64,000 nt of DNA from Sphingomonadales bacterium (GCA_016704425.1 JADJAC010000011.1:1054001-1118000); one strand, 5' to 3'. Numbered from the stretch's first letter, positions 18,488 through 27,611 are shown. Program-made: numbers and translations. The notes: generated by a model not told the origin, from the letters alone.

Positions 18488-19015
18488 ATGTACAAATTCC
18501 TTCTTGTCGTTCACGCGATCATTGCAGCAGCCATGGTCGGAGTTATCCTCATGCAGCGCTCCGAAGGTGGCGGGCTTGCCGGGGGCGGAAGCCCTTCAGG
18601 CCTCATGACGGCTCGAGGGGCTGCGGATTTCCTGACCCGTGCGACGACAATTCTCGCAAGCCTGTTTGTTCTGCTTTCAATCGGACTGGCCGGGCTCGCG
18701 ACATTCAATCGCGCGCCTGCCGAACTTGATACGTCGCTGGCGAAGCAACCAGTGACGGCTCCGACAGCTCCGGCGTCCGCAGTTCCGCTGGCGGGTGGCG
18801 ATGCGGGAATTCCAGCACCGGCGCCCGCCCCAATTGCGCCCGCCCCAGCGGCGAAGGCTTCACTGGCGTCACAAGCCAAGCAACCTTCTGCTGCGGCTCC
18901 CGCGAAACCTAAGGCCAATCCATCCTCTGCGCCGGTTGCCGAAAAGGCGACGACAGTCACGCAACCTGCCGTTTCGAGCACTCCTGCACCGGCGCCCGCG
19001 GACAAGCCGCAATAA
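18488..19015 (+). CDS. secG: Preprotein translocase subunit SecG with long Ala/Pro tail
   Basis: Auxiliary membrane subunit of SecYEG. It has two membrane helices (about 3-22 and 55-75) and the conserved cytoplasmic loop MQRSEGGGLAGGG between them. After residue 80 comes a tail of about 95 residues made mainly of Ala, Pro, Lys and Ser, making the protein 175 residues rather than 75-115 as in many bacteria. The tail is low complexity and probably disordered. It sits upstream of pyrG in the usual tpiA-secG-pyrG neighbourhood. Confidence 0.93.
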   Translation: MYKFLLVVHAIIAAAMVGVILMQRSEGGGLAGGGSPSGLMTARGAADFLTRATTILASLFVLLSIGLAGLATFNRAPAELDTSLAKQPVTAPTAPASAVPLAGGDAGIPAPAPAPIAPAPAAKASLASQAKQPSAAAPAKPKANPSSAPVAEKATTVTQPAVSSTPAPAPADKPQ

Positions 19016-19081
19016 TATTTCGAGCGGGAGGGGTTCTGCCCCTTGCCGAATCTGCATTGAGGCGTCTAAGCCTCTCCTCCC

Positions 19082-20716
19082 ATGGCGCGGTTTATATTCA
19101 TTACCGGCGGCGTGGTTTCCTCGCTTGGCAAAGGGCTTATGGCAGCGTCGCTTGCCGCGCTCCTGCAGGCGCGTGGTTACCGCGTGCGCATTCGGAAATT
19201 CGATCCCTATCTCAACGTCGATCCCGGGACGATGTCACCCTATCAGCATGGCGAAGTCTATGTGACGTATGATGGGGCGGAAACCGACCTCGATCTTGGG
19301 CATTATGAACGCTTTACCGGCGTCTCTGCGCGGCAGTCCGACAATGTGACGTCCGGTCGCATATATCAGCAGATCATCACACGCGAACGTCGCGGCGACT
19401 ATCTGGGAGCGACCGTTCAGGTGATTCCCCATGTCACGGATGCCATCAAGGCCTTTGCGATGACCGAGGTCGATGACCTCGATTTCGTCCTTTGCGAAAT
19501 TGGCGGTACCGTGGGCGACATTGAATCGCTGCCCTTTATTGAAGCCATCCGGCAACTGCGCAACGATGTGGGTCGGAACAACACCGTCTTCATCCATGTC
19601 ACGCTTGTGCCCTATATCGCGGCCGCGGGAGAGCTGAAAACGAAGCCGACCCAGCACAGCGTCCGCGAACTGACCAGCCTGGGCATCCAGCCCGATATCC
19701 TTTTGTGCCGAACGGAGCACCCTCTTCCGGAAGGCGAGCGCGCGAAAATCGCTCTGTTTTGCAACGTGCGCAAGGAAGCCGTGATTCAGGCACTCGACGC
19801 CAGCAGTATTTATGCTGTGCCGCTGCAATATCATGCTGAAGGGCTCGACAATGAAGTGCTGCGCGCGTTCGGTATCGAGCCAGGCGCGGCTCCGGATCTG
19901 GGTCGATGGGATGACATCATCGATCGTCAGAAGAATATCGAAGGCGAAGTGACCATCGGCGTCGTTGGCAAATATGTTGGTCTTCCAGATGCCTACAAGT
20001 CGCTCCATGAGGCATTGGTTCATGGCGGGCTGGCGAACCGCGTCAAGGTCCGGATCAACTGGATTGATGCGGAACTTTTCGAACAGCCAGAAAGCGATGT
20101 TGCTGCCGCATTGGAGCCGATGCACGCGATCCTGGTTCCCGGCGGCTTTGGGGGACGCGGAAGCGAGGGAAAGATAGCCAGTGTCAAATTTGCGCGCGAA
20201 CGAAAGGTGCCGTTCTTCGGCATCTGCCTTGGCATGCAAATGGCCTGCATCGAAGGGGCCCGGAATACGGCCGGCATCACTGATGCGACCAGCAGCGAAT
20301 TTGGCCCCGGCGGCTCACCGATCGTCGGCATCATCACAGAATGGATGAGCGAGGAGGGTCTGCAAAAGCGTGAAGCGGGTGGTGATCTTGGGGGCACAAT
20401 GCGCCTTGGTGCGTATGATGCAACGCTTTCAGGCAACAGCCACGTGGCGAGTATTTACAACACGACTTCGATCTCGGAACGCCACAGGCATCGGTATGAA
20501 GTCAACGCACATTACAAGGCGCCACTTGAGGCAGGCGGTTTGGTCTTCAGCGGGATGTCGCCCGATGGAGAACTGCCCGAAATCGTAGAACGTCCCGATC
20601 ACCCCTGGTTCGTCGGTGTGCAGTTCCATCCCGAGCTGAAATCGAAACCATTCGACCCACATCCGCTCTTTGCAAGTTTCATTGAGGCAGCAGTCAAGCA
20701 AAGTCGATTGGTCTGA
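19082..20716 (+). CDS. pyrG: CTP synthase
   Basis: Amidates UTP to CTP using glutamine. The 544-residue two-domain enzyme has an N-terminal synthetase domain (FITGGVVSSLGKGL, the P-loop-like ATP site; FDPYLNVDPGTMSPYQHGEV; CEIGGTVGDIESLPF) and a C-terminal class I amidotransferase with the nucleophile Cys in FFGICLGMQMA and His/Glu in GVQFHPELKSKP. It lies 66 bp after secG. Convergent with the tetR gene, 11 bp apart. Confidence 0.97.
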   Translation: MARFIFITGGVVSSLGKGLMAASLAALLQARGYRVRIRKFDPYLNVDPGTMSPYQHGEVYVTYDGAETDLDLGHYERFTGVSARQSDNVTSGRIYQQIITRERRGDYLGATVQVIPHVTDAIKAFAMTEVDDLDFVLCEIGGTVGDIESLPFIEAIRQLRNDVGRNNTVFIHVTLVPYIAAAGELKTKPTQHSVRELTSLGIQPDILLCRTEHPLPEGERAKIALFCNVRKEAVIQALDASSIYAVPLQYHAEGLDNEVLRAFGIEPGAAPDLGRWDDIIDRQKNIEGEVTIGVVGKYVGLPDAYKSLHEALVHGGLANRVKVRINWIDAELFEQPESDVAAALEPMHAILVPGGFGGRGSEGKIASVKFARERKVPFFGICLGMQMACIEGARNTAGITDATSSEFGPGGSPIVGIITEWMSEEGLQKREAGGDLGGTMRLGAYDATLSGNSHVASIYNTTSISERHRHRYEVNAHYKAPLEAGGLVFSGMSPDGELPEIVERPDHPWFVGVQFHPELKSKPFDPHPLFASFIEAAVKQSRLV

Positions 20717-20727
20717 TTGCCTTTCGC

Positions 20728-21303
20728 TCAAGCAGGCTTTGCGTTCCCGCTGGCGGATGTCAGGAATGCAAGGGCGCGCGCGGCACGCCCCCTGTGTTGT
20801 TCACCGACACAGATATCGATCAGGGCCAGACCATCGATCAAGGCGATGATCGCTAGAGAGACTCCGGCACGGTCAACTCCATCGGGAAGGTCAAGCCGTG
20901 ATTCGACCCAAGTCTGAAATCCGAAAATGATCTGGTTGGAAATTTCGGCGAACGGCATTTCGCCGCGTGCAGCAGCGGCAATGACTTCGACCCAGAGTCT
21001 CATGAAGCTGCGCATCTCCGATCGACCGGCAACGTCCGCAGCGCGCTGAACAAATTCAGCGAGCGGAAAAACCTGCCCGTCCGGCAAGGCACGTGCCAGC
21101 GACACGATCATTTGCCCGGCGAGTCGTTCCAACGAGGCGGAAAGCACTTCCGCCTTGTCTTCGAAATAATAGAGCAGCATGCGATCGCTGACGCCCGCGG
21201 CGGCGGCAAGTTGGCGCAGACTCACTTGCGCAAGCCCATTTGCGAGCAAATGGGCGGAAAGTCTCTCGACAACCCGTTCACGTTGTTCGTCTCGGATACT
21301 CAT
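20728..21303 (-). CDS. TetR-family transcriptional repressor
   Basis: A 191-residue regulator whose N-terminal helix-turn-helix is clear (LRQLAAAAGVSDRMLLYYF, about residues 27-45). The helical C-terminal ligand/dimer domain is not assignable to a substrate. Start 21303 (MSIRDEQRERVV) is preferred because longer frames run through the operator region. Two TGTAGC-N4-GCTACA palindromes lie 10-52 bp upstream, between this gene and a divergent pair of membrane-protein genes, so autorepression and control of that pair are likely. The inducer is unknown. Confidence 0.88.
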   Translation of the reverse strand: MSIRDEQRERVVERLSAHLLANGLAQVSLRQLAAAAGVSDRMLLYYFEDKAEVLSASLERLAGQMIVSLARALPDGQVFPLAEFVQRAADVAGRSEMRSFMRLWVEVIAAAARGEMPFAEISNQIIFGFQTWVESRLDLPDGVDRAGVSLAIIALIDGLALIDICVGEQHRGRAARALAFLTSASGNAKPA

Positions 21304-21312
21304 GATTCCCCT

Positions 21313-21355
21313 TGTAGCATCTGCTACATTCTTGTAGGATGTAGCGGATGCTACA
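21313..21355. promoter_or_regulatory. Twin palindromic operators, probably for the TetR regulator
   Basis: TGTAGCATCTGCTACA (21313-21328) and TGTAGCGGATGCTACA (21340-21355) share perfect TGTAGC/GCTACA arms with four central bases, 27 bp apart start to start. They fill the space between tetR (start 21303) and the divergent gene. The right copy overlaps that gene's first possible start codon (21348). Confidence 0.8.
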
Positions 21356-21779
21356 AAATTCTTACATAGATGAGTCGCTATATGAGTTCCTGCCAATAGG
21401 CGCACTTGCTATTTTTCTCGGTGCGGCAGTGATGGTGGCGAATGGAAGCGAAAGAGCCAAGCGAGCTGGATGGATAATCCCAGCCACATTCTCAGTCCTG
21501 TTTCTTGCCTGGTCTCTTTTTACTTTGGCAAAAGAGGGTCTTGCTGGGGTCTGGGTTGAACACACCCGAAACGCCTGGGGCAATCAGATCTGGTTTGACT
21601 TGCTGCTGGCTCTTGGGATCGGGTGGGCTTTGCTTCTGCCACGCGGACGAGCCGTTGGCATGCGGCCTTGGCCATGGCTGGCTCTGCTGCTTGCCACTGG
21701 AAGTGTAGGGCTGCTCGCCATACTGGCGCGCTGTCTTTTCCTTGAAGAACGGATTGCGGAACAAACGAGGAGGCAATAA
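21348..21779 (+). CDS. Small membrane protein in TetR-controlled pair
   Basis: A 143-residue protein with four predicted membrane helices: about 15-32, 42-60, 82-97 and 105-125. No catalytic motif and no family recognised. The only in-frame ATG near the beginning (21348) lies inside the right operator and has no Shine-Dalgarno, so the transcript may be nearly leaderless or the true start may be a later non-ATG codon. The stop overlaps the next start (TAATG), so the two genes are coupled. Control by the divergent TetR protein is inferred from the twin operators. Confidence 0.7.
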   Translation: MLQNSYIDESLYEFLPIGALAIFLGAAVMVANGSERAKRAGWIIPATFSVLFLAWSLFTLAKEGLAGVWVEHTRNAWGNQIWFDLLLALGIGWALLLPRGRAVGMRPWPWLALLLATGSVGLLAILARCLFLEERIAEQTRRQ

Positions 21780-22126
21780 TGCAATTATTCAGACTTTTTC
21801 TGATTACCTGCCTGATCGCGATCATCGGATATACGTCAGTGACGATCGCCAATCATGGACTGAACCTGATGCCGGTTTTTTTCGGAGACATGGCTGAAAT
21901 GGCTTGGCCGGGTCAGTTCAACCTCGATTTCATGACATTTCTCGCGCTTTCGGCGATTTGGGTATCATGGCGCCATCAGTTCAGTCCTGGCGGCCTTGGT
22001 CTTGGACTCATCGCGTTCCTGGGTGGCATGTTGTTCCTCTCCGCCTATCTCTTGTTCCACAGTTTCAGGACAGGAGGCGATGTCAGCAAGCTGCTGCTTG
22101 GTGAAGTGCGCGCTGCCAGCCGTTGA
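21779..22126 (+). CDS. Small membrane protein, second gene of TetR-controlled pair
   Basis: A 115-residue protein with three likely membrane helices (about 4-25, 50-65 and 73-92). A perfect AGGAGG stands about 7 bp before the ATG, inside the end of the upstream gene. The segment FNLDFMTFLALSAIWVSWRH followed by GLGLIAFLGGMLFLSAYLL resembles small DUF2834-type membrane proteins, a tentative likeness only. Its product probably acts with the preceding membrane protein. Confidence 0.7.
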   Translation: MQLFRLFLITCLIAIIGYTSVTIANHGLNLMPVFFGDMAEMAWPGQFNLDFMTFLALSAIWVSWRHQFSPGGLGLGLIAFLGGMLFLSAYLLFHSFRTGGDVSKLLLGEVRAASR

Positions 22127-22169
22127 GAGTGCGCCTGGAATTCCCTGGGATTTCTTGCTGCCAAAGCAG

Positions 22170-24239
22170 TCAGGATTTCTCACCGGTTATGAGGCCGACA
22201 CCAAAGCGCAGAGTGAAATAGGACCAGATCCAGTTCGTCACGACGGCAATCCGGTTTCTGACGCCTGAAAGGAAGCCGACGTGGACCGCGCCCCAAAGGA
22301 ACCAGGCAAGCGCGCCAGCGATCTTCAGTCGGCCGATTTCGACGACCGCGGATTTGCGTCCGATTGTCGCGAGGTTGCCTTGATGACGATAGACGAAAGC
22401 TGGCGGCTTTGGTCTGCCGGAGAGTCTGTCCCGGATCAGGTCGGCAACATAACGGCCTTGCTGTTTTGCGGCAGGCGCCAGTCCCGGCACAGGCTGGCCG
22501 TTCCAGCCCAAGCTCGACGCGACGTCGCCAATGACGAAGATTTCGGGGTGGCCCGGTACGGAAAGATCGCCTTCCACGGAAACGCGCCCTGCAGGGCCAG
22601 GCTCGATGCCCAGCCAGTGTGCAGCGGGTGAGGCGGTTACCCCTGCAGCCCAAATCACGGTTTCCGTTGCGATCTGTTCGTCACCCATGAACACTGACTG
22701 CGGGCCAATTTCAGTCACGCGCGCATCTAGGCGGACTTCAATCCCGAGTCGCTCAAGCGCCTTTTGGGCCTCTACAGACATTTCCGGGGTGAAGGTTGGC
22801 AGCAAGCGGTCTCCGGCATGCACGAGGATTACCCGTGCCGTGGCAGGATCAATTGAGCGAAAATCGTCTCTCAAGCCATTGAGCGCCATCTCGGCAATGG
22901 CTCCGGCCATTTCAACGCCTGTCGGCCCTCCACCGATGATGACGAAGTTGAGCAGCCTTGCGCGCTGCTCCTCACTGGCAGCAGCTTCTGCATGCTCGAA
23001 AGCGCGCAGGACACGGCCCCGGATTTGAACGCCATCTTCGATGCGCTTCAGGCCCGGCGCATAAGGCGACCATTCGTCGCGTCCGAAATAGCTGTGCTGG
23101 GCACCCGTTGCGATAACAAGCACATCGTAGGGCACGGCTTTTGCTGCCGTAATGACCTGCTTCTTCTGCTTGTCGACGCCAATAACTTCACCGAGCAGCA
23201 CGTTTACATTGCGGTCTGAACGGAACAGCCCACGGATCGTGATAGCAATATCTGCGGGGGACAGGCTGGCCGTCGCAATCTGGTAGAGCAGCGGCTGGAA
23301 AAGGTGGTAATTCTGCTGATCGATGACGGTGAGCCTCACGGGTAGGCGAGCGAGCCTTGCCGCGCAGGCAAGTCCGGCGAAACCAGCGCCCACAACAACG
23401 ACGCGCGGCCAATCGTCGGGGATGTGGTCAATGCGTCGTTCGAACAGGACGTGAACCTGTAGCCAGTTCGAAATGAATCCATCAACCGAAAGCCAGCCAC
23501 CGCCATAAAAGCCCATGAGACCGCACAGAAGAAGGGCCATCGGGTCGACGCCGGTCATTTCGAGGCCGGCCATGACATTCATTGCCTGCTGCCCAAGGAT
23601 GCCCAGAACGAGCAGCCCAAGTTGCACGGGCATGGCAATCCCGAGCAGCGCCACTGGCAAGCCGATCATGGCAAAGCTGGGCGGCGTGTTCGAAAAGGTG
23701 TTCACCGGCAAAAATGCAGCTGCTTGCTGGGATGTCTCCGGAAGGAAGCCGAGGTAAAACCAGGTGGCAGCCAGCCAAAGGCGGAGCAATAGCAGCAAGA
23801 CCGGTTGCCCGTGGCGATCCAGGAATCGTGCGATCCGGATCACGCTCGGGAATATGGGAACGGCGCCTTGACGAAGGCCGGAGACAAACAACGCATCAAG
23901 GGAAAAGGCCCCGGCGCCGTGCGTGATAAACCAAATCAGAAAGACAATCTGAAACAATGTGCTATCGAATGGATCTCCGCTGAATTGGGCAATCAGGGCT
24001 GGGACAAGCAGGATCAAAGCCGACCCTCGCCCGGCCAGGCCAATCAAGAGCAAGGTTGCCGCTGCGATCTTGATCAGCAAGCTACCGTCGAGACCGTCCA
24101 TCGCTGGCATCACGGTTGCCTGGAAAATCCAGAAACGCCCTCCAAGATCGATGAGCGGCCGGACCGAGGTCATGATGGAAGCATAGATTTTCAACCAGAT
24201 ACGCAGGCTTACTGTCAAGGACTTGTTAAAGCTGAACAT
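22170..24239 (-). CDS. Type II NADH dehydrogenase-like flavoprotein fused to an N-terminal DoxX-like membrane module
   Basis: A 689-residue protein counted from ATG 24239. Residues 1 to about 285 are hydrophobic and appear to hold two DoxX-like repeats with seven or eight membrane helices (for example PVLLLLLRLWLAATWFYLGF). Residues about 300-690 form a two-dinucleotide-fold oxidoreductase of the NDH-2 type: FAD site VVVVGAGFAGLACA, NADH site FVIIGGGPTGVEMAG, VIWAAGV and VIGDVASSLGW, ending with the hydrophobic membrane-associated tail (WFLWGAVHVGFLSG). NDH-2 enzymes pass electrons from NADH to quinone without proton pumping; the DoxX part could add a quinone or sulfur-linked function, which is inference. 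An upstream ATG at 24296 would add 19 unlikely residues. Confidence 0.85.
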   Translation of the reverse strand: MFSFNKSLTVSLRIWLKIYASIMTSVRPLIDLGGRFWIFQATVMPAMDGLDGSLLIKIAAATLLLIGLAGRGSALILLVPALIAQFSGDPFDSTLFQIVFLIWFITHGAGAFSLDALFVSGLRQGAVPIFPSVIRIARFLDRHGQPVLLLLLRLWLAATWFYLGFLPETSQQAAAFLPVNTFSNTPPSFAMIGLPVALLGIAMPVQLGLLVLGILGQQAMNVMAGLEMTGVDPMALLLCGLMGFYGGGWLSVDGFISNWLQVHVLFERRIDHIPDDWPRVVVVGAGFAGLACAARLARLPVRLTVIDQQNYHLFQPLLYQIATASLSPADIAITIRGLFRSDRNVNVLLGEVIGVDKQKKQVITAAKAVPYDVLVIATGAQHSYFGRDEWSPYAPGLKRIEDGVQIRGRVLRAFEHAEAAASEEQRARLLNFVIIGGGPTGVEMAGAIAEMALNGLRDDFRSIDPATARVILVHAGDRLLPTFTPEMSVEAQKALERLGIEVRLDARVTEIGPQSVFMGDEQIATETVIWAAGVTASPAAHWLGIEPGPAGRVSVEGDLSVPGHPEIFVIGDVASSLGWNGQPVPGLAPAAKQQGRYVADLIRDRLSGRPKPPAFVYRHQGNLATIGRKSAVVEIGRLKIAGALAWFLWGAVHVGFLSGVRNRIAVVTNWIWSYFTLRFGVGLITGEKS

Positions 24240-24471
24240 GGCGGCGTCTCTTTCCGGCATCCGCCGGATTGGCGACCGTCGGCCGATCCGGCACACTTAA
24301 TACGTTGCCGGAAAGCGATTGGATACAATGGGTCAAATTATTGATTGATCCGTGGCCCGCCTGGGTCGCTGCTCAGGAAAATCGAACGAGTTGGCCGGAC
24401 CGATTTGAAGCCTGCGATACCCTCTGTTAGAGGGCCTCCGCATTCCCCCCTTTTCGACACAAGGATGTTTC

Positions 24472-25776
24472 ATGGTCCCGCGCTATTCCCGTCCAGACAT
24501 GGTCAAGATCTGGGAGCCCGAAACGAGGTTCCAGATATGGTTCGAGATCGAGGCTCATGCCACCGATGCGCTTGCAGAACTTGGTGTCGTGCCGACGGAA
24601 GCCGCAAGGGCAATTTGGGAGCGGGGCGGCTTCGATGTTGCGCGCATCGACGAGATCGAAGCGGAAGTGAAGCATGATGTCATAGCATTCCTGACTTCGG
24701 TCGCCGAGCATGTGGGTGACGAAGCCCGCTTCATGCATCAGGGCATGACAAGCTCCGACGTCCTGGACACATGTCTCGCCGTGCAACTGGCACGGGCAAC
24801 GGACATTTTGATCGATGATCTCGACAAGCTGCTGGCCGTCATCAAGCGCCGAGCCTTTGAACACAAGATGACGCCCTGCATTGGTCGCAGCCACGGCATC
24901 CACGCTGAACCGGTCACGTTCGGTCGCAAGATGGCAGAGGCATATGCCGAATTTTCGCGAGGTCGCGACCGCCTCATTGCGGCGCGCAAGGATGTGGCCA
25001 CCTGCGCAGTTTCGGGCGCGGTGGGCACCTTTGCCAATATCGATCCCAGAGTCGAGGCGCATGTTGCGGAAAAGCTGGGTCTCGAAGTGGAACCTGTTTC
25101 GACCCAGATCATTCCACGCGATCGTCACGCCATGTATTTTGCCACGCTGGGTGTGATTGCGTCATCAATTGAGCGGCTTGCGACCGAGATTCGCCATCTC
25201 CAGCGGACCGAGGTCCTTGAAGCGGAAGAGTATTTTTCGCCTGGCCAGAAAGGTTCGTCTGCGATGCCGCACAAGCGCAATCCGGTCCTGACGGAAAATC
25301 TAACTGGCCTTGCGCGCATGATCCGGGCCTATGCGGTGCCCGCAATGGAGAATGTCGCACTTTGGCATGAGCGGGACATCAGCCATTCCTCGGTAGAGCG
25401 GTACATCGGCCCTGATGCGACAATCACGCTCGATTTCGCGTTGGCACGTTTGACGGGCGTCGTTGACAAACTCTTGGTCTATCCTGAGCGAATGCAGAAG
25501 AATTTGGACAAGATGGGCGGACTTGTCCACTCGCAACGTGTGCTGCTGGCATTGACCCAGGCTGGAGTCAGTCGCGAAGATGCCTATCGGCTGGTGCAAC
25601 GAAATGCGATGAAGGTCTGGGAGTCGGATGGCGCGCTTTCGCTGCTCGAATTGCTCCAGTCCGACCCCGATGTGATTGCGGCCCTTTCCCCTGCGGAAAT
25701 CGAAGAGAAGTTCGACCTTGCGTATCACTTGAAACATGTCGACACTATTTTTGCGCGGGTCTTTGGCGGCGATTGA
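24472..25776 (+). CDS. purB: Adenylosuccinate lyase
   Basis: Fumarase-superfamily lyase acting twice in purine synthesis: SAICAR to AICAR and adenylosuccinate to AMP. The 434-residue form is close to the Bacillus type. Motifs are TSSDVLDTCLA, GRSHGIHAEPVTFG (catalytic His) and the flexible signature loop GSSAMPHKRNP (catalytic Ser). It is preceded by about 230 bp of noncoding sequence in which TTGAAG and TTAGAG, 16 bp apart, are a weak promoter candidate. Confidence 0.96.
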   Translation: MVPRYSRPDMVKIWEPETRFQIWFEIEAHATDALAELGVVPTEAARAIWERGGFDVARIDEIEAEVKHDVIAFLTSVAEHVGDEARFMHQGMTSSDVLDTCLAVQLARATDILIDDLDKLLAVIKRRAFEHKMTPCIGRSHGIHAEPVTFGRKMAEAYAEFSRGRDRLIAARKDVATCAVSGAVGTFANIDPRVEAHVAEKLGLEVEPVSTQIIPRDRHAMYFATLGVIASSIERLATEIRHLQRTEVLEAEEYFSPGQKGSSAMPHKRNPVLTENLTGLARMIRAYAVPAMENVALWHERDISHSSVERYIGPDATITLDFALARLTGVVDKLLVYPERMQKNLDKMGGLVHSQRVLLALTQAGVSREDAYRLVQRNAMKVWESDGALSLLELLQSDPDVIAALSPAEIEEKFDLAYHLKHVDTIFARVFGGD

Positions 25777-25829
25777 AATAGCTGGGCCATGTCGCGCCGA
25801 GCCGAATTTTTTCGGGCTGGAGTAAGTGA

Positions 25830-26792
25830 ATGAGGCGCGCCTTGAAATGGGCATTTCTGCTGCTCGCGACGGGATTCTTGGCCTTGCTTGCGCTTTGCTG
25901 GCAAAGCGACCTGGACCCGGCCGATCTGCAGGCGAAATATGCAAATGGCGCGTCTCAATTCATTGATGTCGGCGGAGGCCTGCTGGTGCATGCGCGGGAT
26001 CAGGGTCGAGGTGAAGGGCCGGTCCTTGTGCTCCTCCATGGCTCAAATGCTTCGCTCCAAACATGGGAGCCTTGGGTTGAGCGCCTGCAATCCAAATATC
26101 GCATCATAACTCTCGACCAGATTGGCCATGGATTGACAGGCCCGAATCCGTCGGACGACTATAGCCCGGCAGCATTTGTATCTGTCCTGGACCGGACTCT
26201 TGCCAAGCTGGGAGTTACACATTTTGCGCTGGCCGGCAATTCGATGGGTGGCGCAGTCGCTTGGAATTATGCTCTCGCTCACCCCGAAAAGGTCGATGCC
26301 CTTATCCTGATCGACGCAGCTGGAGCTCCAGTTGCGATGCCGGGGCAATTGCCTTTGGGTTTCCGCATCGCTCGGATGCCCGTTATACGTCGCCTCGCCG
26401 AAGGCATCACGCCAAGGACTCTCGTCGAAAAGACAGTACGTCAGACGATTTATAAACAGTCGGTAATCGATGATCGGATGATCGATCGCTACTGGGAATT
26501 GCTGCTCTACCCCGGAAATCGGCGGGCTACAGCGTTGCGTTTTTCCACAAAGCGCATAGCTGCCGATACGAAGGCGATTTCGAGGTTACACATGCCGGTA
26601 CTGGTCATGTGGGGTCGGGAAGACTCATTGATCCCAGTGGCTGCTGCCCGGTGGTTTGTGAAGGCCCTGCCGCAAGCGCAGCAGATCGTCTACCCCGGGG
26701 TTGGCCATGTCCCGATGGAGGAAGCTCCAGACCGGTCGGCGGATGACGTTGATGCATTTCTTTCGCGTCTTGCACGTCCGACACAAAAGTGA
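25830..26792 (+). CDS. Membrane-anchored alpha/beta hydrolase
   Basis: A 320-residue protein whose first 25 residues are a hydrophobic anchor or uncleaved signal (LKWAFLLLATGFLALLALCW). The hydrolase fold follows: oxyanion loop LLHGSNASLQTW, nucleophile elbow ALAGNSMGGAVAW (Ser), acid in VMWGREDSLIP and His in GVGHVPMEEAP. The family includes esterases, haloperoxidase-like and C-C bond hydrolases, and no substrate can be assigned. It starts 53 bp after purB and may be read from the same transcript. Confidence 0.88.
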   Translation: MRRALKWAFLLLATGFLALLALCWQSDLDPADLQAKYANGASQFIDVGGGLLVHARDQGRGEGPVLVLLHGSNASLQTWEPWVERLQSKYRIITLDQIGHGLTGPNPSDDYSPAAFVSVLDRTLAKLGVTHFALAGNSMGGAVAWNYALAHPEKVDALILIDAAGAPVAMPGQLPLGFRIARMPVIRRLAEGITPRTLVEKTVRQTIYKQSVIDDRMIDRYWELLLYPGNRRATALRFSTKRIAADTKAISRLHMPVLVMWGREDSLIPVAAARWFVKALPQAQQIVYPGVGHVPMEEAPDRSADDVDAFLSRLARPTQK

Positions 26793-26846
26793 AACGCTCC
26801 TGCTCCATTGGATAAAAAGGGCAAATTGGGCGTGGCGAAATCGCGA

Positions 26847-27581
26847 ATGGCAGTCATTGCAGTGTATTCGCTGAAAGGTGGCGTCGGCAAAACGACACTG
26901 GCGGTCAATCTTGCCTGGTCTTCTGCGATCCAGTCTTCGCGGCGTACCCTTTTGTGGGATCTCGACCCGCAGGCGAGCGCATCATTCCTGCTTGGGCATG
27001 ATGGTCGCAGCGGTGGTTCGGCTCAGGCTGTATTCGCAAAGGATGTTGCGCCGGAGAAGTTGGTGGTGCCAACCAGCGTTGATCGGCTCGACCTGCTGGC
27101 AGCAGACACGTCATTGCGCAGCCTCGACCGTTTGCTGTTCACGCTCGGAAAAAGAAAGAGACTGGCCAAGCTCCTTGCTGGCCTTGGGAAGTCCTATGAT
27201 CGCGTCATCCTCGATTGTCCGCCGGGCCTCACTGAAACAAGTGAACAGGTAATGCACGCGGCAGACGCGATTATAGTTCCGTTAATTCCGTCACCCCTTT
27301 CCCGTCGGGCGCTTGAAGACGTAGTTCAGCACCTGGACCGCGAACACAAGGGGCATGGTCCCATCCTTCCGGTCTTCTCAATGGTTGACCGGCGCCGGAC
27401 CTTGCATCGCGAGGCTCTTGAAGCCCAGCCCGATTGGCCTGCCATTCCGATGGCGAGCGCTGTCGAGCAGATGGCTGTCAATCGTGCTCCAGTCGGTGAG
27501 TTTGCGGGGCATTCGCCGGCTGGCCTGGCCTTTACAGCTCTTTGGCGAGGCATTGAGGCACGGCTGGCAAAGCGGAAGTAG
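26847..27581 (+). CDS. Orphan ParA/MinD-type ATPase
   Basis: A 244-residue deviant Walker ATPase: deviant Walker A YSLKGGVGKTTLA with the signature lysine, Walker A' DLDPQASAS, and Walker B VILDCPPGL. Such proteins position plasmids, chromosomes or large complexes on the nucleoid or membrane. No parB, cognate centromere or cargo gene is adjacent. Start 26847 (MAVIAVYS) is the family-like choice; a GTG at 26832 and a TTG at 26808 are alternatives. A GC-rich hairpin begins 3 bp after the stop. Could also be annotated simply as ParA family. Confidence 0.85.
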   Translation: MAVIAVYSLKGGVGKTTLAVNLAWSSAIQSSRRTLLWDLDPQASASFLLGHDGRSGGSAQAVFAKDVAPEKLVVPTSVDRLDLLAADTSLRSLDRLLFTLGKRKRLAKLLAGLGKSYDRVILDCPPGLTETSEQVMHAADAIIVPLIPSPLSRRALEDVVQHLDREHKGHGPILPVFSMVDRRRTLHREALEAQPDWPAIPMASAVEQMAVNRAPVGEFAGHSPAGLAFTALWRGIEARLAKRK

Positions 27582-27583
27582 GA

Positions 27584-27611
27584 GGGCCGCGACCAAATTC
27601 GGACGCGGCCC
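27584..27611. terminator. Bidirectional hairpin between convergent parA-like and Cys-rich peptide genes
   Basis: GGGCCGCG (27584-27591) and CGCGGCCC (27604-27611) form a perfect 8-bp stem with a 12-base loop, exactly between the stop codons at 27581 and 27619. There is no T-run on either side, so termination efficiency is uncertain; it may instead protect the 3' ends. Confidence 0.55.
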
